Assembly: GCA_964469555.1 (NCBI GenBank) | Contig: CAYYAQ010000166.1 | Span: forward strand, 1 to 11,546 | Direction of reading: 5' to 3' | From: CAYYAQ01 sp964469555 | GTDB taxonomy: Bacteria; Planctomycetota; UBA1135; UBA2386 | DNA: 11,546 nt | Shown: positions 7,305 to 11,546 of the stretch, piece after piece | Layout of the letters: each line of letters starts with the position of its first letter | Position numbering within the stretch: the stretch's first letter is position 1 | Program-made: the position numbers and the translations under genes | The notes under the pieces: model-generated | What the model was told of the DNA's origin: nothing | The model's database searches: none | The model's input: only the letters and a program-made list of their open reading frames with translations

Positions 7305-7322
7305 CTCGCGTGGCTACGCGAG
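7305..7322. repeat. Perfect hairpin between convergent genes
   Basis: CTCGCGT (7305-7311) and ACGCGAG (7316-7322) form a seven-base stem with loop GGCT, 38 bases past the MEMO stop. It has no T-tract on either strand, so at most it is a weak or factor-assisted bidirectional terminator. It overlaps the stop codon of the DUF1501 relic, and may mark where that gene was cut off. Confidence 0.5.
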
Positions 7323-7442
7323 CCACATCGAGAAGCAACGGATGTGGTGATCGCGGCCCGGAGTCTGGCCCTTGCCCTGAAATATCGGCGTGCGACCGAA
7401 TTCACCGCCCCAGACGACCAGCGTGTCGTCCAGCGTGCCGCG
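7314..7442 (-). pseudogene. Remnant of a DUF1501-family protein, near its C-terminal part
   Basis: The minus strand encodes 42 residues then TAG: RGTLDDTLVV-WGGEFGRTPI-FQGKGQTPGR-DHHIRCFSMW-LA (shown in tens). The blocks LDDTLVVWGGEFGRTP and GRDHHxxxFSMWLA are the hallmark C-terminal signature of DUF1501 proteins, secreted sulfatase/alkaline-phosphatase-like proteins that are very common in Planctomycetes and usually over 400 residues. Here the frame is open upstream only to a TGA at 7488-7490, and the upstream part does not look like the family. After FSMWLA the usual GGG continuation is replaced by a stop. It has no room for a whole gene, so it is a relic truncated at both ends. The preserved reading frame suggests recent decay or capture within a recombined fragment. 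Confidence 0.8.
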
Positions 7443-7522
7443 CGGCGAATGCGAATCAGACACCCCGCATATCCGATCAGGCGAGTATCAGCGCACGGTT
7501 GGTGTCGATGGCGCCGAACGCC

Positions 7523-7990
7523 TTACTCGCGCCGCTTCAGTCGCCCGCTGCTTTGGTCCTGATCGAGCGCCTTGTCCATGAACTTGCCGAACACGTCGGC
7601 ATCGGTCTCGAGGATGTCCTCCATCCGCTTTGTCTGGCGTTCGAGTTCCTTCAGCCGGTCGTGCTCGGAGACGTGGATCTCGTCTTCGAGCCGGATCTTG
7701 TCATTCGCGTCCGAGAGCTTCTGCTGCAGGGCGGCGATCTGCACCTCAGTCTCCTCGAGTCGATGGCGGAGTCGCTGCGCTTCTTCCGCCGCGCTCAGGT
7801 CCGGCGCCGTGACCAGATCCAACTCCGCCTCGAGCTCCGTCACCGCGGCGTCTGCAGCCTGCAGGGTTTCCATCGCGAGCTGCAGGTCGTGGCGCGCGTG
7901 GGCATCGAGGGTCTTCAACTCCGAGCTGAGGATCGCGACCGTGTTCTGGATCCTCGTGTGGATGTCCTCGGGTTTGGGGGTCTGGGTCAC
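7523..7990 (-). CDS. Small coiled-coil protein encoded downstream of the heptosyltransferase-like gene
   Basis: A 155-residue protein of unrecognised family. It is almost wholly alpha-helical and charged, with two likely coiled-coil segments at about 15-60 and 66-128. A short break (LVTAPDLS, 59-66) separates them. It has no signal peptide, membrane segment or cysteines, so it is probably cytoplasmic, and ends in a basic tail (GRLKRRE). I chose the GTG at 7990: it overlaps the stop of the upstream glycosyltransferase gene as GTGA, and a Shine-Dalgarno GAGAGG (7995-8000) lies four bases before it. Longer in-frame starts would read through the glycosyltransferase gene out of frame. The coupling suggests a role with that enzyme, for example as scaffold or regulator, but nothing in the protein names a function. 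Confidence 0.8.
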   Translation of the reverse strand: MTQTPKPEDIHTRIQNTVAILSSELKTLDAHARHDLQLAMETLQAADAAVTELEAELDLVTAPDLSAAEEAQRLRHRLEETEVQIAALQQKLSDANDKIRLEDEIHVSEHDRLKELERQTKRMEDILETDADVFGKFMDKALDQDQSSGRLKRRE

Positions 7991-9072
7991 CTTGCCTCTC
8001 GCTGCGATTCTAGGCCGCTGAGCCTCTCGATCAGACCATCGGCGGCTTCGATCACGTCCCCCACCCTGATCTCCTTCATGCAGTTCTGGTGGCCGAGCGG
8101 GCAGATCTTCATCTGGCACGGCACGCACTCGAGGTCCTTCTGCAGCACGACTTGCCGGTCGAGTGCGTAGTTCGTGTATCGCGGATCATTGGGCCCCATC
8201 AGGCACACCGTCGGCACCCCCATGCCGAGCGCGAGGTGTCGGGGTCCGGTGTCGGTCGACACGACGAGGCGCGACCGACCGACCAGTGCCTTGAGTTTGT
8301 CGAGCGGGACGAATGCCCACTGGGCGCCCGCCTGCGCAGCGATCTCGGCGATCATCTCGGTCTCGTTCGGACCGGCCAGGAAGATCGGTTCTGCGGAGTT
8401 CGATCGGTAGTGCCGCGCGAGTTCCACCCACCGATCCGCGATCCAGAGTTTGCTCGGCCCGTAGTTCGCGCCGGCATTGAGCAACACGATCCGCGCTTGC
8501 GGGTCGATGCCGTGATCCGTGAGCCACGCATCGATCCAAGCGTTCTCCGCATCGCTAGTGTGCAACGACGGGTCCGCGGATCGAGGCGGCAGTTCCATCA
8601 CGTCGAGGAGCTTCCCCCAGTAGTCAGGCATCGGCGTCGGCACGCGACGCGGGCCGTGGCGTCTCTGGAACACGCCGCGGTTCTTCTCCGCGGTGAGGCC
8701 CAGATTCATGGTGAATGGACGACCCTGCCGGTAGCCGAGTCGGTGGGGTATTCCCGCGAGCTTCAGGATCCAACCGGAGGACAACGAGTTCGGTAGGGCG
8801 ATCGCCAGTTGGTAGCCGCCGCGCCGCACCGTGCGCACCTGTGCCCAGAAACTCGACCACCGGCGCAGACCCTTCGATTGGGGCATTTCGAGGATGGCGT
8901 CGAAGAACGGCGTGTTGCTGAGCAACGGCAGCAGGTTTGGGCGCAGACCACACGTGATGTGCGCGTCTGGAAAGCTAGCGCGGAGCCGGGCAAAGACCGG
9001 AGTCGCCATTACCAGGTCGCCCATCCAGTTGGGCCCGCGCACGAAGATGCGCTTGCAGTCGCGAGATTTCAC
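7987..9072 (-). CDS. waaF: GT9-family glycosyltransferase, lipopolysaccharide heptosyltransferase II-like
   Basis: A 361-residue GT-B fold enzyme, the usual length for ADP-heptose:LPS heptosyltransferases that add heptose to the inner core on the cytoplasmic face of the inner membrane. Evidence: N-terminal RGPNWMGDLVMATPVFARL (12-30), the classic WaaF opening; LLNAGANYGPSKLW (197-210), the donor-binding loop region; and STDTGPRHLALGMGVPTVCL (272-291) followed by MGPNDPRYTN, the GT9 C-terminal signature. A cysteine cluster C316-x2-C319-x4-C324-x6-C331 with CPLGHQNCM matches that in many WaaF proteins. The acceptor and exact sugar cannot be read from sequence, and planctomycete relatives may use another substrate. 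The start is GTG 9072, preceded by AGAGGT (9075-9080); the next methionine, M17, would cut the first motif. It is coupled to the downstream coiled-coil gene. Confidence 0.88.
   Translation of the reverse strand: MKSRDCKRIFVRGPNWMGDLVMATPVFARLRASFPDAHITCGLRPNLLPLLSNTPFFDAILEMPQSKGLRRWSSFWAQVRTVRRGGYQLAIALPNSLSSGWILKLAGIPHRLGYRQGRPFTMNLGLTAEKNRGVFQRRHGPRRVPTPMPDYWGKLLDVMELPPRSADPSLHTSDAENAWIDAWLTDHGIDPQARIVLLNAGANYGPSKLWIADRWVELARHYRSNSAEPIFLAGPNETEMIAEIAAQAGAQWAFVPLDKLKALVGRSRLVVSTDTGPRHLALGMGVPTVCLMGPNDPRYTNYALDRQVVLQKDLECVPCQMKICPLGHQNCMKEIRVGDVIEAADGLIERLSGLESQREAR
7995..8000 (-). promoter_or_regulatory. Ribosome binding site GAGAGG for the coiled-coil gene
   Basis: GAGAGG on the minus strand ends four bases before the GTG start at 7990. 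It lies inside the glycosyltransferase coding sequence and decides the start of the downstream gene. Confidence 0.65.
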
Positions 9073-9074
9073 GC

Positions 9075-9080
9075 ACCTCT
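9075..9080 (-). promoter_or_regulatory. Ribosome binding site AGAGGT for the glycosyltransferase gene
   Basis: AGAGGT on the minus strand lies two bases before GTG 9072, a rather short spacing. It supports the GTG start because no in-frame ATG exists before residue 17. Confidence 0.5.
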
Positions 9081-9146
9081 AGTTACGGTAAAGCTCCGGC
9101 CCAGACAACTCGCCCGATTCAATCCCGCGCCCGTGCAACCGACCTT

Positions 9147-9163
9147 CCAGGTGCCTGGCCAGG
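9147..9163. repeat. Interleaved palindromes CCAGG-TG-CCTGG-CCAGG
   Basis: CCAGG (9147-9151) pairs with CCTGG (9154-9158), which also pairs with the adjoining CCAGG (9159-9163). The two alternative hairpins share the middle arm. It lies in the divergent region between the glycosyltransferase and tex genes and may be an operator or leader fold; the arms are short. Confidence 0.35.
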
Positions 9164-9232
9164 GGGGTTTGGGTGCGTTACCGCCCGTGGCAGGCGCGGT
9201 GGCGACCGGTATTGGGCCTGCCATGTGGCGGC

Positions 9233-9262
9233 GGCGGAACGCGATGTTATGGTGGCGGAACG
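9233..9262. repeat. Direct repeat GGCGGAACG, 21-bp period, upstream of tex
   Basis: GGCGGAACG occurs at 9233-9241 and 9254-9262. Start-to-start spacing is 21 bp, two helical turns, so the copies lie on the same DNA face. They sit about 75-100 bases before the tex start, where a regulator could bind. I found no convincing promoter boxes nearby. Confidence 0.4.
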
Positions 9263-9334
9263 TCTCCCATGCCGCCGGCGCCGTATCGATGCAGATCCGA
9301 GCCAGTGTGCGATGTTTGCCAGAGCAAACTCACT

Positions 9335-11546
9335 ATGGCCTCAAATCCCACGCTCATCCGTCTCCAGGCGGAGTTCGACAATCCCCCAGAATTCCTCCAG
9401 ACAGTCACGACTCTCCTCGAGAGCGGCGCCACTCCGGAGTTCATCTGCCACTACCGGCGGGATGAGACCGGCGACATCGGAGAAGCTCGCATCTTCGAGA
9501 TCGCGGAGCGGCTGCACTTCCTCGAAGACCTCGAGACACGCAAGCAAGCGATCCGCGACCAGGCGACCGAGAAGAACCTGCTAGACGACGCGCTCCAGGC
9601 CACGTTGGTGGATTGCTTCGACCAGGATCTACTCGACGACATCTACCAGACGTTTCGACCGTCGCGTCGGACCCCCGGCGTGCAAGCCCGAGAAAAGGGT
9701 CTGGGCGACGTGGCGGACAAGATCCTCGCAGGCGCGTTGGGAGAGCAGAGCCTCCCCGACGTGGCAGACGCCCTGATCAGCACGGAAAACGACCTGCCAA
9801 CCCGTGAGTCCGTGCTCGAGGGTATCCTCCACATTCTCGCGGAAGGACTCGCCGCGGACCCGGTCCTGCGCAGTCGCTTCCGCCGCGAACTCGCGAGCGG
9901 CACGCTCAAGTCCGTCGCGACTGCAGCTCCGGGCAAGGGGGCGAGTCGGTTCAAGGACTACTTCGAATACGAGCAGCCAGTGCGCCGCGTGCAGGGCAAC
10001 CACCTGTTGAACCTCTGGCGCGGCGAGCGCGAGGGCGTCCTGAAGGTGACTCTCAGCCTGCCGCCCGAGAAGAGCGCCGAGATGGTCAAGAAGCACGCGA
10101 AGATCAACGCCGGCGAAGACGTGGTTCTCGGTCAGTTCCTCGACCTCGTGTACCAGCACGCCGCCTCCAACCTCCTGCTCCCGTCCTGCGAATCCGACGT
10201 GCGCCACCAGATCAAGGAGCGGGTCGACCGCACGACCGCGCAGAACCTCGCGCGAAACCTGCGCTCGCAGCTGATGGCGCCGCCGTTGGGCAACAAGAAG
10301 ACCCTCGGCATCCGCGCTTCGCGAAACACCGTGTGGCTCGCCGTCCTCGGCGAAGACGGTTCCGTCGTCAAGCATCTGACGCTGAACCTCGACAATGCCG
10401 AGAAACGCGCGGCGTCGATCGCGACGATGGCAGAGTTGCTCGAGACGGAGAATCCCGAGGGCATCGCCCTACCGCACGGTCGACACCAGGACGTCACGAG
10501 CGAAATCGTGCGGGAAGCGTGTGCGAAGCTGACCACGAAGATGGCCGTCGTGCCGGTCGACGAGGCAGCGTCGGCCGTACACGCCACGAGTTCGAGCGCG
10601 CGCAAGGAGTGGCCCGGCCTCGAGGTCGGCGTCCGCACCGCGATCAGCCTGGCGAACCGCCTCCAGGATTCGATGCACGAGCTGTTGAGCCTCGACCCGA
10701 AAGCACTCGGACTAGGCCACGCCCTCGACGAAGTCCACCAGGGTCTCCTCACCCGCATCCTCGACCAGACGATCGCGTCCTGCGTCGCGAAGATCGGCAT
10801 GGACATCAACCGGGCGAGCATCGCTCATCTCGTACGCGTTCCGGGCATGACTCGGGACATGGCGAAGCGCATCTTCGACCGGCGCAAGAAGAACGGGTCG
10901 TTCCGGACGCTGGCAGCCCTGCGCGAGAGCGACTTGCTGAGCGCGGCCGGATTCGAGCACGTCGCCGGTTTCCTGCGCATCTGCGGCGGAGACCAACCCC
11001 TCGACTCCACCGGCATCCACCCGAACGACTACGAAGTCGTCGACCGGCTCGCCGCCGCCGAGGGGTGCACCGTCGCGGAACTGGCGAAGCGCCGGATCAA
11101 GACGTCTCCTGGGGACGTCACCGACGAGGGTCGCGGCACGCTCCGCGTCCGGGACATCGTGGCCGAACTCACACATTTCGGTGACGACGTGCGCGGCAAG
11201 CTGGTGCTGGTCCAAAACGAGAACGTCTCTTCGATCGAAGACCTGCGGCAGGACATGGAACTGCAGGGTCGCGTGACCAACCTCACCGAGTTCGGGGCGT
11301 TCGTCGACCTCGGCATCCACCAGGACGGGCTCGTCCACGTGTCGCAGATACCCGCGGGTCGCCTTCGCGATCCCCGACGGATGCTCGCCGTGGGTGAGGT
11401 GATCCAGGTCTTCGTCCTGCGCGTGGAGCCGGACAAGAAACGGATCAGCCTATCGATGCACAAACCCCGCCACATCGCCGAAGGTCGCCAACCGACGATC
11501 GGCGAACGGATGCAGTCCGGCGGCAGGAACCAGCGCCGTGGTCGCG
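9335..11546 (+). CDS. tex: Tex-family RNA-binding transcription accessory protein (3' end beyond window)
   Basis: 737 codons are visible and the frame is still open at the right edge. Tex proteins are cytoplasmic nucleic-acid-binding factors linked to transcription, and are usually about 770-790 residues, so little is missing. Domains in order: Tex N-terminal helical region (about 15-215; FICHYRRDETGDI at 37-49, TFRPSRRTPG at 106-115, RFKDYFEYEQP at 205-215); YqgF/RNase H-like domain (about 322-440); GVRTAISLANRLQD (432-445) and LDPKALGLGHALDEVHQ (453-469); helix-hairpin-helix region (about 487-552, ending AGFLRICGGDQPLD); and S1 RNA-binding domain (about 638-709; GRVTNLTEFGAFVDLG at 645-660, HQDGLVHVSQI at 662-672). 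The YqgF signature LGLDPGxRTG is replaced by LGIRASRNT (324-332). An Arg/Gly-rich tail (SGGRNQRRGR) begins at 728. The ATG at 9335 has no clear Shine-Dalgarno; in-frame GTG 9305 is an alternative. Confidence 0.92.
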   Translation, partial: MASNPTLIRLQAEFDNPPEFLQTVTTLLESGATPEFICHYRRDETGDIGEARIFEIAERLHFLEDLETRKQAIRDQATEKNLLDDALQATLVDCFDQDLLDDIYQTFRPSRRTPGVQAREKGLGDVADKILAGALGEQSLPDVADALISTENDLPTRESVLEGILHILAEGLAADPVLRSRFRRELASGTLKSVATAAPGKGASRFKDYFEYEQPVRRVQGNHLLNLWRGEREGVLKVTLSLPPEKSAEMVKKHAKINAGEDVVLGQFLDLVYQHAASNLLLPSCESDVRHQIKERVDRTTAQNLARNLRSQLMAPPLGNKKTLGIRASRNTVWLAVLGEDGSVVKHLTLNLDNAEKRAASIATMAELLETENPEGIALPHGRHQDVTSEIVREACAKLTTKMAVVPVDEAASAVHATSSSARKEWPGLEVGVRTAISLANRLQDSMHELLSLDPKALGLGHALDEVHQGLLTRILDQTIASCVAKIGMDINRASIAHLVRVPGMTRDMAKRIFDRRKKNGSFRTLAALRESDLLSAAGFEHVAGFLRICGGDQPLDSTGIHPNDYEVVDRLAAAEGCTVAELAKRRIKTSPGDVTDEGRGTLRVRDIVAELTHFGDDVRGKLVLVQNENVSSIEDLRQDMELQGRVTNLTEFGAFVDLGIHQDGLVHVSQIPAGRLRDPRRMLAVGEVIQVFVLRVEPDKKRISLSMHKPRHIAEGRQPTIGERMQSGGRNQRRGR

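Noticed and set aside
7523..8128. A longer 201-residue version of the coiled-coil protein starting at 8128.
   Set aside because: The extra 46 residues would lie wholly inside the glycosyltransferase gene in another frame and include its Cys-cluster codons; the GTG at 7990 has a Shine-Dalgarno and a coupling overlap.
9081..9125. Possible sigma-70 promoter for the glycosyltransferase gene on the minus strand (TTGTCT-N17-TAACTA).
   Set aside because: The spacing is right, but the -10 matches the consensus at only two of six positions, too weak to report.

Overview
The window looks like chromosomal DNA from a high-GC, Gram-negative-type bacterium, most probably a planctomycete or a close relative. 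Three things point there: a very large membrane Ser/Thr kinase whose activation loop begins DMG instead of DFG, an FHA-containing sigma-54 activator beside it, and a short remnant of a DUF1501-type protein, a family greatly expanded in Planctomycetes. A heptosyltransferase-like GT9 enzyme indicates an outer membrane with LPS-like glycolipid. The taxonomic call is inference; there is no rRNA or other phylogenetic marker here.

Layout, left to right. Bases 1-560 hold no gene I can support. Bases 561-5809 form a two-gene minus-strand operon, transcribed right to left: first a 688-residue FHA-GAF-AAA+(sigma-54)-Fis transcription activator, then a 1061-residue transmembrane Ser/Thr kinase. The stop of the first overlaps the start of the second (ATGA), so they are probably translationally coupled and form one signalling unit: the kinase senses something outside the membrane and the FHA activator reads phosphothreonine and drives sigma-54 promoters. 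Bases 5810-6013 are a divergent intergenic region with three perfect inverted repeats. The last is a plus-strand intrinsic terminator just upstream of a MEMO/AmrB-family gene (6014-7267, plus), which suggests an attenuated leader or a small RNA.

Bases 7268-7522 lie between convergent genes. They hold a perfect hairpin and a 42-codon minus-strand relic of a DUF1501 protein. Bases 7523-9072 are a second minus-strand pair: a GT9 heptosyltransferase-like gene (7987-9072) followed by a 155-residue coiled-coil protein, coupled by a GTGA overlap. After a divergent intergenic region with direct repeats and small palindromes, a tex-family gene starts at 9335 on the plus strand and runs off the right edge after its S1 domain. 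Its RNase H-like (YqgF) domain has lost the usual signature.

The most interesting items are the coupled kinase/FHA-sigma-54 activator with its large unrecognised extracytoplasmic domain, the hairpin-rich leader before the MEMO gene, and the DUF1501 relic. No CRISPR array, tRNA, rRNA or intact mobile element was seen.
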